This document shows, one piece after another, positions 14,264-22,660 of a stretch of DNA of 28,660 nucleotides. The notes beneath the pieces were generated by a model that saw only the letters and a list, made by a program, of their open reading frames with translations, made no database searches and was not told the DNA's origin. A program made the position numbers and the translations under genes. Source of the DNA: Pseudomonadota bacterium (GTDB taxonomy: Bacteria; Pseudomonadota; Gammaproteobacteria; Burkholderiales; Burkholderiaceae_C); NCBI GenBank assembly GCA_023442945.1, contig JAEZWW010000029.1:1-28660 (forward strand). The letters run 5' to 3'. The stretch's first letter is position 1, and every line of letters begins with the position of its first letter.

Positions 14264-15469
14264 TCAAACGCGCTCGAAAATGCCGGCCGCACCCTGTCCC
14301 ATGCCAACGCACATGGTCACCATGCCGTACTTCAGCTGGTGGCGGCGCAGCGCATGCACCACGGTGGCCGAACGGATGGCGCCAGTGGCACCCAGCGGGT
14401 GGCCCAGCGCAATGGCGCCGCCCATGGGGTTGACCTTGGCCGGGTCCAGCTTCAGCGTGTTGATGACGGCCAGCGACTGCGCGGCAAAGGCTTCGTTCAG
14501 CTCGATCCAGTCGATCTGATCTTGCGTCAGGCCACCGGCCTTCAGCGCCGCAGGGATCGCCTCGATCGGGCCGATGCCCATGATGTGCGGCGGCACACCG
14601 CGGCTGGCGTAGCTGACAAAGCGCGCCAGCGGCGCCAGGCCGAAGCGCTTGACGGCGGCCTCGCTGGCCAGGATCAGCGCGCCAGCACCGTCGCTGGTCT
14701 GCGAGCTGTTGCCGGCCGTCACGCTGCCGCGCGCGGCGAAGACGGTGCGCAGCTTGGCCAGGCCTTCCAGCGTGGTGTCGCGGCGCGGGCCTTCGTCGAT
14801 GTCGACCACGCGCTCCGTCTGGGTGACTTCGGCGGTCTTCAGGTTGACGCTGCGTTCGGTCACGGTGACGGGCGTGATCTCGTCTTTGAACTCACCGGCC
14901 GCGATCGCCTTCATGGCGCGCTGGTGCGACTCGAGCGCGAAGGCGTCTTGCGCCGCGCGGCTGACGTGCCACTGCTGAGCCACCTTCTCCGCCGTCAGGC
15001 CCATGCCGTAGGCGATGCCGTAGTCGTCCACGTTGTCGGTGTTGCCGAAGATGGCGGGCGACAGGCTGGGGTTGTTGCCCATCATGGGCACCATGCTCAT
15101 GCTTTCCACGCCGGCGGCCACCATCACCTCGGACTCGCCCACGCGGATGCGGTCGGCCGCCATGGCCACGGCCGACAGGCCAGACGCGCAGAAGCGGTTG
15201 ACGGTGATGCCGCCAACGCTCTTGGGCAGACCGGCCAGCACCGCGCCGATGCGCGCCACGTTCAGGCCTTGCTGCGCCTCGGGGATGGCGCAGCCGCAGA
15301 TCACGTCCTCAATCGCCGCCGGGTCCAGCCCCGGCGCCTGCGCCAGCGCCGCGCGCAGCGTGTGCGCCAGCAGATCATCCGGACGCGTGTTGCGGAAATA
15401 GCCTTTGTGCGAACGTCCAATGGGCGTGCGGGTGGCGGCGACGATGTAGGCGTCTTGAACTTGTTTCAT
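14264..15469 (-). CDS. fadA: Acetyl-CoA C-acyltransferase (3-ketoacyl-CoA thiolase)
   Basis: The 401-residue thiolase releases acetyl-CoA from 3-ketoacyl-CoA, the last step of beta-oxidation. The nucleophilic Cys is C94 in NRFCASG, the His is in GHPLGATG, and the second Cys is in CVGMGQGAAGIFE. Length and start (MKQVQDAYIVAATRTPIGR) are typical of thiolases paired with FadN-like enzymes. Its ATG overlaps the stop of the small membrane protein gene by four bases (ATGA), and there is no good Shine-Dalgarno of its own, so translation is probably coupled to the orphan gene before it. Confidence 0.9.
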   Translation of the reverse strand: MKQVQDAYIVAATRTPIGRSHKGYFRNTRPDDLLAHTLRAALAQAPGLDPAAIEDVICGCAIPEAQQGLNVARIGAVLAGLPKSVGGITVNRFCASGLSAVAMAADRIRVGESEVMVAAGVESMSMVPMMGNNPSLSPAIFGNTDNVDDYGIAYGMGLTAEKVAQQWHVSRAAQDAFALESHQRAMKAIAAGEFKDEITPVTVTERSVNLKTAEVTQTERVVDIDEGPRRDTTLEGLAKLRTVFAARGSVTAGNSSQTSDGAGALILASEAAVKRFGLAPLARFVSYASRGVPPHIMGIGPIEAIPAALKAGGLTQDQIDWIELNEAFAAQSLAVINTLKLDPAKVNPMGGAIALGHPLGATGAIRSATVVHALRRHQLKYGMVTMCVGMGQGAAGIFERV

Positions 15470-15819
15470 GGTTCTAACTTAGTCTGTTTAGGCAACTTCA
15501 TCGCTGCCTGAGTGCACTCTGAATCAAAAGCAGGTCTTTCGTCGGCGTTCCGGCGTGTTGGCCGACTAGGGGAGATGGCATCCGAGTACGCCGGCTCCGA
15601 GTTTCCTTCGGACAAGCCCGCTAGATGAAGCCTAAGGGCGATCCAGACGGCCAGCAAAACACATAGGAGGCCGGGTATGCCAAACCACGTGAGAGCCGCG
15701 AAATCCCCGTGAGATAAAAGCCCCCAGCCGAGGTATAGCCAGGTCGCCCCCGCAAGCATGAGGAATGCAGCAAGCAGGAAGAGCAACAAGCTGAATCCGC
15801 TGGCGGTCTCACGTTTCAT
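15466..15819 (-). CDS. Small membrane protein of unknown function in the fatty-acid operon
   Basis: The 117-residue protein has two hydrophobic segments, about 8-31 (FSLLLFLLAAFLMLAGATWLY) and 44-65, then a polar C-terminal half of about 50 residues. I do not recognise a family. Base composition is clearly lower in GC than the flanking fad genes, suggesting recent arrival. GGAG precedes the ATG, which lies 12 bases after the fadB stop; its TGA overlaps the thiolase ATG. It is thus placed to be co-translated with the operon. A role in membrane lipid handling would be a guess. Confidence 0.65.
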   Translation of the reverse strand: MKRETASGFSLLLFLLAAFLMLAGATWLYLGWGLLSHGDFAALTWFGIPGLLCVLLAVWIALRLHLAGLSEGNSEPAYSDAISPSRPTRRNADERPAFDSECTQAAMKLPKQTKLEP

Positions 15820-15831
15820 CCCGCCGCTCCG

Positions 15832-18234
15832 TCAATTCCGAACAGGCTTTCCGGTTGAGAGCATCCCCATGATCCGCTCGTGCGTCTTGGGGTTGGCCAG
15901 CAGCGAGGTGAAGGCCTGGCGCTCCAGCGTCATCAGGTATTCCTCGTCCACCAGTGTGCCGGGGTCGACGTCGCCGCCGGTGACCACACCGGCGATCAGG
16001 CTGGCGATGTGGAAGTCGTGCTGGCTGATGAAGCCGCCGTCGCGCATGTTGACCAGCTGGCCCTGAATGGTGGCCTTGCCGTCGCGGCCGGCGACGCGGA
16101 ACTGGCGCTTCATCGGCGGGCGGTAACCGGCGGCGTGCATGGCCTTGGCTTCGGCGATGGCGACGAACAACAACTCGTCCTTGTTGGGCACGACGATGTC
16201 GCTCCACAGCAGGTAGCCGAGTTGGCGCGACTCCAGCGCGCTGGTGCCGACCTTGGCCATGGCCGCGGCGGTGAAGCCTTCGGTCAGGAAATGCAGCAGG
16301 TCCTTGTCCGTGCTGGTGGCGGCGTTTTCGGCGGCGCGGCGGGCGATGTAGGTCAGGCCGCCGGCGCCGGGCACCAGGCCCACGCCGACTTCGACCAGGC
16401 CCATGTAGCTTTCCATAATGGCGACGCGGCGTGCCGAGTACACCGACATCTCGCAGCCACCGCCCAGCGCCATGCCGCGGATCGCGGCCACGGTGGGCAC
16501 GTTGGCGTAGCGCAGGCGCAGCATCAGCTCCTGCAGCTCTTTCTCCATCGAGTCGACCAGGCCGACACCGCCGGCGACGTAGCCGGGCAGCATGGCTTGC
16601 AGGTCGGCGCCGACGCTGAAAGGGTCGTCGCCGGGCCAGATCACCAGGCCTTTGTAGCCCTGCTCGGCCATATCGACCGCCTGCATCAGGCCTTCGCCCG
16701 CGTCGGGGCTGATGGCGCGCATCTTGGTCTTGAGCGTGGCGATGACGACCTCGTCGTCCAGCGTCCACACGCGCACGGCGTCGGTCTCCAGCAGCGTCTT
16801 GCCGGCCGTGGCCGGGCGCGGGCCGCCTTCGCCCAGCAGCAATTCGGGGAACAGCTGGCGTTGGTAGGCCGGCAACTGGCGGCGCGGCTCAAACTTGCCC
16901 GTGGCCGGGTTCCAGGAGCCTTGTTCGGTGTGCACGCCACCGGCATCGGCCACCGGGCCTTTGAAGACCCAATCCGGCAGCGGCGCCTTGCTGAGCGCCT
17001 TGCCCGCGTCGATGTCTTCCTGGACCATCTTGGCCACGTCAAGCCAGCCGGCCTCCTGCCACAGCTCGAACGGGCCTTGCTTCATGCCAAAGCCCCAGCG
17101 CATGGCCTGGTCAACGTCGCGCGCGGTTTGCGCGATGTCCTGCAGGTGCACGGCGGCGTAGTGGAAGCCGTCGCGCAGGATGGCCCACAGGAACTGGCCT
17201 TGCGGCCCTTCGGCCTTGCGCAACAGCTTCAGGCGTTCACCGGCCTTCTTCTTGAGCATGCGGCCGTAGACCTCGTCGGCCTTGGCGCCGGCGGGCACGT
17301 ACTCGTCTTTCTCCAGGTCGTAGCGCAGGATGTCGCGGCCGACTTTCTTGTAAAAGCCCGCGCCCGTCTTCTGGCCGAGGCTCTTCATGTCCAGCAGCTT
17401 GGCCAGCACCGGCGGGGTGGCGAAGCTGCCGTAGAACGGGTCGGTCTCGGCCGTCAGGTTGTCCTGCAGCGTCTTGATGACGTGGGCCATGGTGTCCAGG
17501 CCCACCACGTCGGCGGTGCGGAAGGTGCCGCTGGACGCGCGGCCCAGGCGCTTGCCGGTCAAATCGTCCACCACGTCGACGTTCAGGCCGAACTTCTCGG
17601 CCTCTTTCATGGTGGCCAGCAGGCCGGCAATGCCGATGCGGTTGGCAACGAAGTTGGGCGTGTCCTTGGCGCGCACCACGCCCTTGCCCAGCGCGGTGGT
17701 GACGAAGCTTTCCAGCTTGTCCAGCACCTCGGGCTCGGTGGTGGGCGTGGGGATCAGCTCCACCAGGTACATGTAGCGCGGCGGGTTGAAGAAGTGGATG
17801 CCACAAAAGCGCGGGCGCAGCGCTTCGGGCAGCGCCTCGCTCAGCTTCGTGATCGACAGGCCCGAGGTGTTGCTGGCCAAGAGCGCGGTCTTGCTGACGA
17901 AGGGCGCGATCTTGTGGTACAGGTCGCTCTTCCAGTCCATGCGCTCGGCAATGGCCTCGATGATCAGGTCGCAGCCCTTGAGCTTCTTCAGGTCGTCGTC
18001 GTAGTTGGCGACTTCGATCAGCTCGGCATCGCTGGCCACGGCCAGGGGCGCGGGCTTGAGCTTCTTGAGGTTGTCGATCGCGCGCATGACGATGCCGTTC
18101 TTGTCGCCTTCCTTGGCGGCCAAGTCGAACAGGATCACCGGCACCTTGCAGTTGACGAGGTGGGCGGCGATCTGCGCCCCCATCACCCCGGCGCCGAGCA
18201 CGGCGACTTTCTTCACGTTGAAACGATTCGTCAT
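15832..18234 (-). CDS. fadB: Bifunctional 3-hydroxyacyl-CoA dehydrogenase/enoyl-CoA hydratase, FadN/FadB type
   Basis: The 800-residue enzyme hydrates trans-2-enoyl-CoA and oxidises the 3-hydroxyacyl-CoA with NAD. The dehydrogenase comes first: NAD-binding GAGVMGAQIA (14-23) and catalytic H147 in GIHFFNPPR. The crotonase domain is C-terminal with both hydratase glutamates, in GGGCE and twenty residues on in GLVEVGVG. This order is the reverse of E. coli FadB and matches B. subtilis FadN. The open frame extends to a TTG, but the ATG at 18234 has GGAG seven bases upstream. The ATG overlaps the stop of the preceding orphan gene (ATGA), whose last codons contain this Shine-Dalgarno. Confidence 0.93.
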   Translation of the reverse strand: MTNRFNVKKVAVLGAGVMGAQIAAHLVNCKVPVILFDLAAKEGDKNGIVMRAIDNLKKLKPAPLAVASDAELIEVANYDDDLKKLKGCDLIIEAIAERMDWKSDLYHKIAPFVSKTALLASNTSGLSITKLSEALPEALRPRFCGIHFFNPPRYMYLVELIPTPTTEPEVLDKLESFVTTALGKGVVRAKDTPNFVANRIGIAGLLATMKEAEKFGLNVDVVDDLTGKRLGRASSGTFRTADVVGLDTMAHVIKTLQDNLTAETDPFYGSFATPPVLAKLLDMKSLGQKTGAGFYKKVGRDILRYDLEKDEYVPAGAKADEVYGRMLKKKAGERLKLLRKAEGPQGQFLWAILRDGFHYAAVHLQDIAQTARDVDQAMRWGFGMKQGPFELWQEAGWLDVAKMVQEDIDAGKALSKAPLPDWVFKGPVADAGGVHTEQGSWNPATGKFEPRRQLPAYQRQLFPELLLGEGGPRPATAGKTLLETDAVRVWTLDDEVVIATLKTKMRAISPDAGEGLMQAVDMAEQGYKGLVIWPGDDPFSVGADLQAMLPGYVAGGVGLVDSMEKELQELMLRLRYANVPTVAAIRGMALGGGCEMSVYSARRVAIMESYMGLVEVGVGLVPGAGGLTYIARRAAENAATSTDKDLLHFLTEGFTAAAMAKVGTSALESRQLGYLLWSDIVVPNKDELLFVAIAEAKAMHAAGYRPPMKRQFRVAGRDGKATIQGQLVNMRDGGFISQHDFHIASLIAGVVTGGDVDPGTLVDEEYLMTLERQAFTSLLANPKTHERIMGMLSTGKPVRN

Positions 18235-18656
18235 TCTTTCTCCAAATCCCAAAACTGAAATGCCCTAGCTCCGTCCCAAACCGTCAAAGCACGCCCCATA
18301 CGATTCAAGGCTGCCGCCTCGACCGGCATGACTAGGCGCGTGCTCGCGGTCATCTGTTCGCTTGGGTTGTATCGGGTCTCTATCTCGATTGCGGCGTGCC
18401 CACGGTCATTAAAGGTGAACGCGCGCAGGCGGGCATAGCTGAGAGCATCTGGGTCTTCCGATCCCATCACCAAAACAACCTCTGAACCGACGGCGGCAGG
18501 GAAGCTTGAAAGCCGACGCCCAAATGAGTTGATCTCTGTCAGAACAACCGGGAGCTCCAGACTGACGGCGTTTCCGTCACATCGGTCGAGACTAAGCCAC
18601 GTGCCGATTTGCCCGTTGGATTCGTCGATCCAGTCAGGGCTGATCGCGAGCTTCAC
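18231..18656 (-). CDS. Hypothetical protein, small soluble orphan in the fatty-acid operon
   Basis: The 141-residue protein begins MKLAISPDWIDESNGQIG when started at GTG, which overlaps the stop of the DUF2147 gene (GTGA). A TTG five codons upstream is the alternative. The sequence is acidic to neutral, without signal peptide or membrane segment, and looks rich in beta strands. I do not recognise a family; the style is that of small single-domain accessory or immunity-like proteins, but that is only an impression. GC content is lower than in flanking genes. Its stop overlaps the fadB start by four bases, so it is locked into the operon by overlaps on both sides. Confidence 0.62.
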   Translation of the reverse strand: MKLAISPDWIDESNGQIGTWLSLDRCDGNAVSLELPVVLTEINSFGRRLSSFPAAVGSEVVLVMGSEDPDALSYARLRAFTFNDRGHAAIEIETRYNPSEQMTASTRLVMPVEAAALNRMGRALTVWDGARAFQFWDLEKE

Positions 18657-19114
18657 TTCACACGCACCCAAGTTTGCGTGCGCCAGAAGGGGCCGATGGA
18701 GCCACGCACTTCCAGCTTCTGACCGCCATCGATCGGCGTCAGGCGCAGCGCGTAGTCCTTGCCCTTTTCAGGGTCGAGGATGCGGCCGCCTTCCCACACG
18801 TCCTTGCCTTCGGCCTTCTTGGCCCCGCGGATGATTTCCAGGCCGACCATGGGCTTGTCCTTGCGGTCGCCCGGGCATTCGGTGCACAGCTCTTTGGGGT
18901 CGGCGCCGGGGCGCAGCAATTCTTCGATCTTGCCGTTCAAGGCGCCGTCGCGCTCGGTCACGACGATCTGCGCTTTGGGCTTCTTGGTTTCATCGTCGAT
19001 GCTGCGCCAGGTGCCCACGGGCGTCATCTGGGCGTGCGCCAAGCCTGCGGCAAACACTATCAAAGCAATAGCTGCTCGCGCAGATGGTTGTAGGGCAGAA
19101 AGCCGATTCTTCAT
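18653..19114 (-). CDS. Secreted DUF2147 protein
   Basis: The 153-residue precursor has a signal peptide (cleavage after about AGLAHA) and one DUF2147 domain: VGTWRSIDDETKKPKAQIVVTERDGALNGKIEELL, then a PxxLCTECPGDRKDKPMVGLEII stretch and WEGGRILDPEKGKDYALRLT. Domain members are small periplasmic or exported proteins of unknown biochemical role, often found near fatty-acid genes. The Cys pair in LCTEC may be a disulfide. AAAGGGTGA precedes the ATG. Most of the signal peptide is encoded by a copy of the dispersed repeat. It lies 39 bases after the acyl-CoA dehydrogenase stop. Confidence 0.8.
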   Translation of the reverse strand: MKNRLSALQPSARAAIALIVFAAGLAHAQMTPVGTWRSIDDETKKPKAQIVVTERDGALNGKIEELLRPGADPKELCTECPGDRKDKPMVGLEIIRGAKKAEGKDVWEGGRILDPEKGKDYALRLTPIDGGQKLEVRGSIGPFWRTQTWVRVK

Positions 19115-19115
19115 G
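19052..19115 (+). repeat. Dispersed ~60-bp repeat, copy G, forming a signal peptide
   Basis: The plus strand reads AATAGCTGCTCGCGCAGA, eight bases ending in GTA, GGGC, then AAAGCC and a TTCATGAAA tail, in line with copies E and F. On the minus strand it spans the start codon and the first ~20 codons of the DUF2147 gene, so the basic N-region and much of the hydrophobic core derive from it. Confidence 0.7.
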
Positions 19116-19153
19116 AAATCACCCTTTGAAGACAGTCGGACCAGTTGCGCGGC

Positions 19154-20950
19154 TCAGGCCAGCGCGGCTTCGGTGTCGAGCAGGTTGGCCACGCCGGAAC
19201 GCGCGGTGCGCATCAGGCTGGCGGTTTCCGGGAACAGGCGCGCGAAGTAGAAGCGCGCGGTCTGCAGCTTGGCCTGGTAGAACGGATCGGTGTTGCCGTC
19301 GGCAATCGCCTTGAGCGCCACGCTGGCCATGCGCGCGAAGAAGTAGCCGAACACCAGGTGGCCGGCCACGCGCAGGTAGTCGACGCTGGCGCCGCCCACT
19401 TCGTCCGGGTTGACGAAGCCCTTGAAGCCGATCTCGGTGGTGAACTTGGTCATCTGGTCCGCCAGGTAGGCCAGCGGGTTGATGAATTCGGCCATCTTCT
19501 CGTTCACGCCTTCGGCAGCGATCAGCGCCTCGATCTGCTTGCCGAACTTGCGCAGCGTGGCGCCCTGGTTGGCCAGAACCTTGCGGCCCAGCAGGTCGAG
19601 CGACTGCACGGTGTTCGTGCCTTCGTAGATCATGTTGATGCGGGCGTCGCGCACGTACTGCTCCATGCCGGTTTCATGGATGTAGCCGTGGCCGCCGAAC
19701 ACCTGCATGGCGTGGTTGGTGGCGGCAAAACCGTTGTCGGTGATGAAGGCCTTCACGATCGGCGTGAGCAGCGCGACGATGTCGTCTGCGTCCTTGCGCG
19801 TCTTCTCGTCAGGGTGGTAGAGCGATTTGTCCAGCATCATGGCGCAGTAGATGCTCATGGCGCGGCCGCCTTCGGCATAGGCCTTGGCCGTCAGCAGCAT
19901 CTTGCGCACGTCGGGGTGCACGATGATCGGGTCGGCCGGTTGGTCCTTGGCCTTGGGGCCGGACAGGCTGCGCATCTGCAGGCGGTCCTTGGCGTAGGCC
20001 AGGGCGTTTTGGTAGGCCACTTCGGTCAGGCCGAGCGACTGGTTGCCCACGCCCAGGCGGGCGGCGTTCATCATCACGAACATGGCGGCCAGACCCTTGT
20101 TGGGCTCGCCAACCAGGGTGCCGATGGCGCCGTCCAGCGCGATTTGCGCGGTGGCGTTGCCGTGGATGCCCATCTTGTGCTCCAGTCCCGTGCAGTACAC
20201 CGGGTTGCGCGCGCCCAGGCTGCCGTCGTCGCCCACCATGAACTTGGGCACCAGGAACAGGCTGATGCCCTTGCTGCCCTTGGGCGCGTCCGGCAGGCGT
20301 GCCAGCACCAGGTGCAGGATGTTGTCGGTGAAGTCGTGCTCACCCGCGCTGATGAAGATCTTGTTGCCGGTGATCTTGTAGGTGCCGTCGGCTTGCGGCT
20401 CAGCCTTGGTGCGCAGCAGGCCCAGGTCGGTGCCGCAGTGCGGTTCGGTCAGGCACATGGTGCCGGTCCATTCGCCGCTGGTCAGCTTGGGCAGGTACTT
20501 CTTCTTCTGCTCGTCCGTGCCGTGGGCGTGCAGGGCCTCGTAGGCGCCGTGCGACAAGCCCGGGTACATGGTCCACGCCTGGTTGGCACCGTTCAGCATC
20601 TCGTAGAAGCACGAGTTGGTGACGAAGGGCAGGCCTTGGCCGCCGTATTCGGTGTCGCACGACAGCGCAGCCCAGCCGCCTTCAATGTACTGGGCATAGG
20701 CTTCCTTGAAGCCCTTGGGCGTGGTGACTTCGTGCGTGGTCTTGTCCAGCGTGCAGCCTTCCGAATCCCCGCTCAGGTTCAGCGGCTGCGTCACCTCGGA
20801 CGCGAACTTGCCGCCCTCTTCCAGCACGGCGTTGAGCGTGTCGGCGTCCACGTCCGCGTAGCGCGGGATGGCCTTGAGTTCATCGACCACGTTCAGCACT
20901 TCGTGCATCACGAATTGCATGTCGCGCAGTGGGGGGGTGTAGCTGGGCAT
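19154..20950 (-). CDS. Acyl-CoA dehydrogenase with C-terminal extension
   Basis: The 598-residue FAD enzyme introduces the first double bond in acyl-CoA. The catalytic base is E443 in MIYEGTNTVQS. FAD/substrate segments include MCLTEPHCGTDLG (165-177) and FGGHGYIHETGMEQYVRDARI (418-438). It is about 200 residues longer than the short-chain enzymes, with an N-terminal piece and a C-terminal helical domain as in the 'acyl-CoA dehydrogenase C-terminal-like' long forms. AGGAG precedes the ATG. It is the first enzyme gene after the TetR regulator, 41 bases downstream, and probably shares its promoter. Chain-length range cannot be read directly. Confidence 0.9.
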   Translation of the reverse strand: MPSYTPPLRDMQFVMHEVLNVVDELKAIPRYADVDADTLNAVLEEGGKFASEVTQPLNLSGDSEGCTLDKTTHEVTTPKGFKEAYAQYIEGGWAALSCDTEYGGQGLPFVTNSCFYEMLNGANQAWTMYPGLSHGAYEALHAHGTDEQKKKYLPKLTSGEWTGTMCLTEPHCGTDLGLLRTKAEPQADGTYKITGNKIFISAGEHDFTDNILHLVLARLPDAPKGSKGISLFLVPKFMVGDDGSLGARNPVYCTGLEHKMGIHGNATAQIALDGAIGTLVGEPNKGLAAMFVMMNAARLGVGNQSLGLTEVAYQNALAYAKDRLQMRSLSGPKAKDQPADPIIVHPDVRKMLLTAKAYAEGGRAMSIYCAMMLDKSLYHPDEKTRKDADDIVALLTPIVKAFITDNGFAATNHAMQVFGGHGYIHETGMEQYVRDARINMIYEGTNTVQSLDLLGRKVLANQGATLRKFGKQIEALIAAEGVNEKMAEFINPLAYLADQMTKFTTEIGFKGFVNPDEVGGASVDYLRVAGHLVFGYFFARMASVALKAIADGNTDPFYQAKLQTARFYFARLFPETASLMRTARSGVANLLDTEAALA

Positions 20951-20991
20951 GGAAAAGCTCCTGTGGTGTATTCGAAAAAGCGGTGAAAGAC

Positions 20992-21639
20992 TCAGGCGCC
21001 GTAGCGCGCCAGGATGTTGTCGAAGCCGCGCAGCGCGCGCGCCATGGAGCCGGGGCGCTGCAGAAAGCGGGCGTCGTAATGCAGCGCCAGGATCAGGGCG
21101 TGGATTTCAAAAGTGATCTGCCGCTCGTCGGCATCGGGGACCAGGTGGCCTTCGTCGCGGGCCTGGGCGACGGCGCGCTCCATGGCTTCTTGCCAGGCGG
21201 TGACGGCTTCGATCAGCGCGTCGCGCACGGGACCGGGGCGGTCGTCAAACTCGACCGCGCCGCTGATGAAAATGCAGCCGGAATCCAGCTCGGCGCTGGT
21301 GTAGCGCATCCAATGCTCGAACAGCGCGCGCACGCGCGGCAGGCCGCGGGGCAACGCCAGGGCGGTGTGAAAGACCTCGGCCTCGAAACGCGCGTAGTAC
21401 TCGCGCACCACGGATATCTGCAACTCGTCACGCGAGCCGAAGTGGGCGAACACGCCCGACTTGCTCATTTCCATCACCTCGGCCAGGGCGCCGATGGACA
21501 GGCCTTCCAGGCCGACCTGCGCCGCCATGCGCAAAGCGGCGTCGACGATGGCAGCCTTGGTCTGCTGGCCTTTGGCCAACGCGCGGTCGGCCGGCGCAGG
21601 CCGCGCACGGCGTGTCGGAGAGGCTAAGCGTTGGGGCAT
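20992..21639 (-). CDS. TetR-family regulator of the fatty-acid operon
   Basis: The 215-residue protein has an N-terminal TetR helix-turn-helix at about 33-70 (IGALAEVMEMSKSGVFAHFGSRDEL) and an all-helical ligand domain. Position at the head of the cluster and the palindrome overlapping its own promoter suggest an autoregulated repressor that responds to acyl-CoA or a fatty acid. The first ~22 residues are basic and Pro/Ala-rich, possibly a DNA-binding tail. The TetR fold is clear; ligand and targets are inferred from context. Confidence 0.85.
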   Translation of the reverse strand: MPQRLASPTRRARPAPADRALAKGQQTKAAIVDAALRMAAQVGLEGLSIGALAEVMEMSKSGVFAHFGSRDELQISVVREYYARFEAEVFHTALALPRGLPRVRALFEHWMRYTSAELDSGCIFISGAVEFDDRPGPVRDALIEAVTAWQEAMERAVAQARDEGHLVPDADERQITFEIHALILALHYDARFLQRPGSMARALRGFDNILARYGA

Positions 21640-21649
21640 GGCTTAATAA

Positions 21650-21694
21650 AACGAACGGTCGTTCTATTTTGCGTTGAAGTGGGGCATTCGCCAA
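21650..21694 (-). promoter_or_regulatory. Predicted promoter and TetR operator
   Basis: On the minus strand a -35-like TTGGCG (21694-21689) and a -10-like CAAAAT (21671-21666) are 17 bases apart. Right after it, GAACG-AC-CGTTC (21664-21653) forms a perfect dyad that would cover the transcription start, 14 bases before the regulator's ATG. Each hexamer matches consensus at four of six positions, so the promoter is modest; the dyad is the stronger evidence. Confidence 0.6.
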
Positions 21695-21749
21695 GCGATT
21701 CACCCCAGCCCCTCTTAGGTATTTACCCTAGGATTGGGCTGCCCCTGCC

Positions 21750-22619
21750 CTATTTCAGACTGAACGCCACCACATCCTGATGCTGTTCGCCCAGGCCGTC
21801 AATGCCCAGGCTCATGCGGTCGCCGCGCTTCAGATACCGCGGGGCGGGTCGGCCGGCCGCATCGCGCCAGCCCATGCCGACGCCCGGCGGCGTGCCGGTG
21901 GTCAGCACGTCGCCCGGCTCCAGCGTCATGAAGCGGCTGACGTAGCTGATCAGCTTGGCCACGTTGAAGACCATGGTGCGCGTGTTGCCGGTCTGCATGC
22001 GCTCGCCGTTCAGGTCCAGCCACAGGCCCAGGCGCTGCGGATTGGGCACCTCGTCGCGCGTGACCAGCCAGGGGCCAATCGGCCCGAAGGTGTCGCAGCC
22101 CTTGCCCTTGTCCCAAGTGCCGCCGCGCTCGATCTGGAACTCGCGCTCGCTCACGTCGTTGACGACGCAATACCCCGCCACGCAGTCCAGCGCGTCCTTC
22201 AGCGCCACATGGCGCGCGGTGCGGCCGATGACCACGCCCAGCTCCACCTCCCAGTCGCCCTTCTTCGAGCCCTTGGGCAGCATCACCGGGTCGTTCGGGC
22301 CCTGGATGCAGGAGATGGCCTTGGTGAAGACCACGGGCTCGGTCGGCACGGGCATGCCGGCCTCCGCCGCGTGGTCCGCGTAGTTCAGCCCGATGGCGAT
22401 GAACTTGCCCACCTGTGCGACCGGGCAGCCCAGGCGCGGACGCCCGCGCACGGCGGGCAGCTGGGCCAGCTTGAGTTTGCGCAGGCGCGCTAGGGCGGTG
22501 TCGCCCAACTGCGCCGGGCCGATGTCGGGGATGACGGCCGAGAGGTCACGCAAGACGCCGTCGGCGTCCAGCACGCCGGGCTTTTCCTTGCCCGGCGGGC
22601 CATAGCGAAGCAGTTTCAT
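21750..22619 (-). CDS. Fumarylacetoacetate hydrolase (FAH) family protein
   Basis: The 289-residue protein belongs to the FAH superfamily, which includes acylpyruvate hydrolases, oxaloacetate decarboxylases, hydroxyhepta-dienedioate isomerases and enzymes annotated as ureidoglycolate lyase. The metal ligands E124 and E126 in DWEVELGVVIG and D155 in VNDVSERE are in place, as are the active-site GLNYADHAAE (77-86) and TTGTPPGVGMG loops. The start ATG has AAAGGA upstream. It stands alone between the TetR gene and slmA. No neighbouring pathway genes help choose the substrate, so only the family is named. Confidence 0.82.
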   Translation of the reverse strand: MKLLRYGPPGKEKPGVLDADGVLRDLSAVIPDIGPAQLGDTALARLRKLKLAQLPAVRGRPRLGCPVAQVGKFIAIGLNYADHAAEAGMPVPTEPVVFTKAISCIQGPNDPVMLPKGSKKGDWEVELGVVIGRTARHVALKDALDCVAGYCVVNDVSEREFQIERGGTWDKGKGCDTFGPIGPWLVTRDEVPNPQRLGLWLDLNGERMQTGNTRTMVFNVAKLISYVSRFMTLEPGDVLTTGTPPGVGMGWRDAAGRPAPRYLKRGDRMSLGIDGLGEQHQDVVAFSLK

Positions 22620-22660
22620 CAGGGAGTCCTTTCAGGTACCCCCCGAATCTACACGCAAAG

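Noticed and set aside
15466..15500. Core-like GCCTAAAC and GTTAGAA near the end of the 117-residue gene considered as an attC remnant
   Set aside because: The boxes do not match the attC consensus, are only a few bases apart, and no paired inner arms exist between them.
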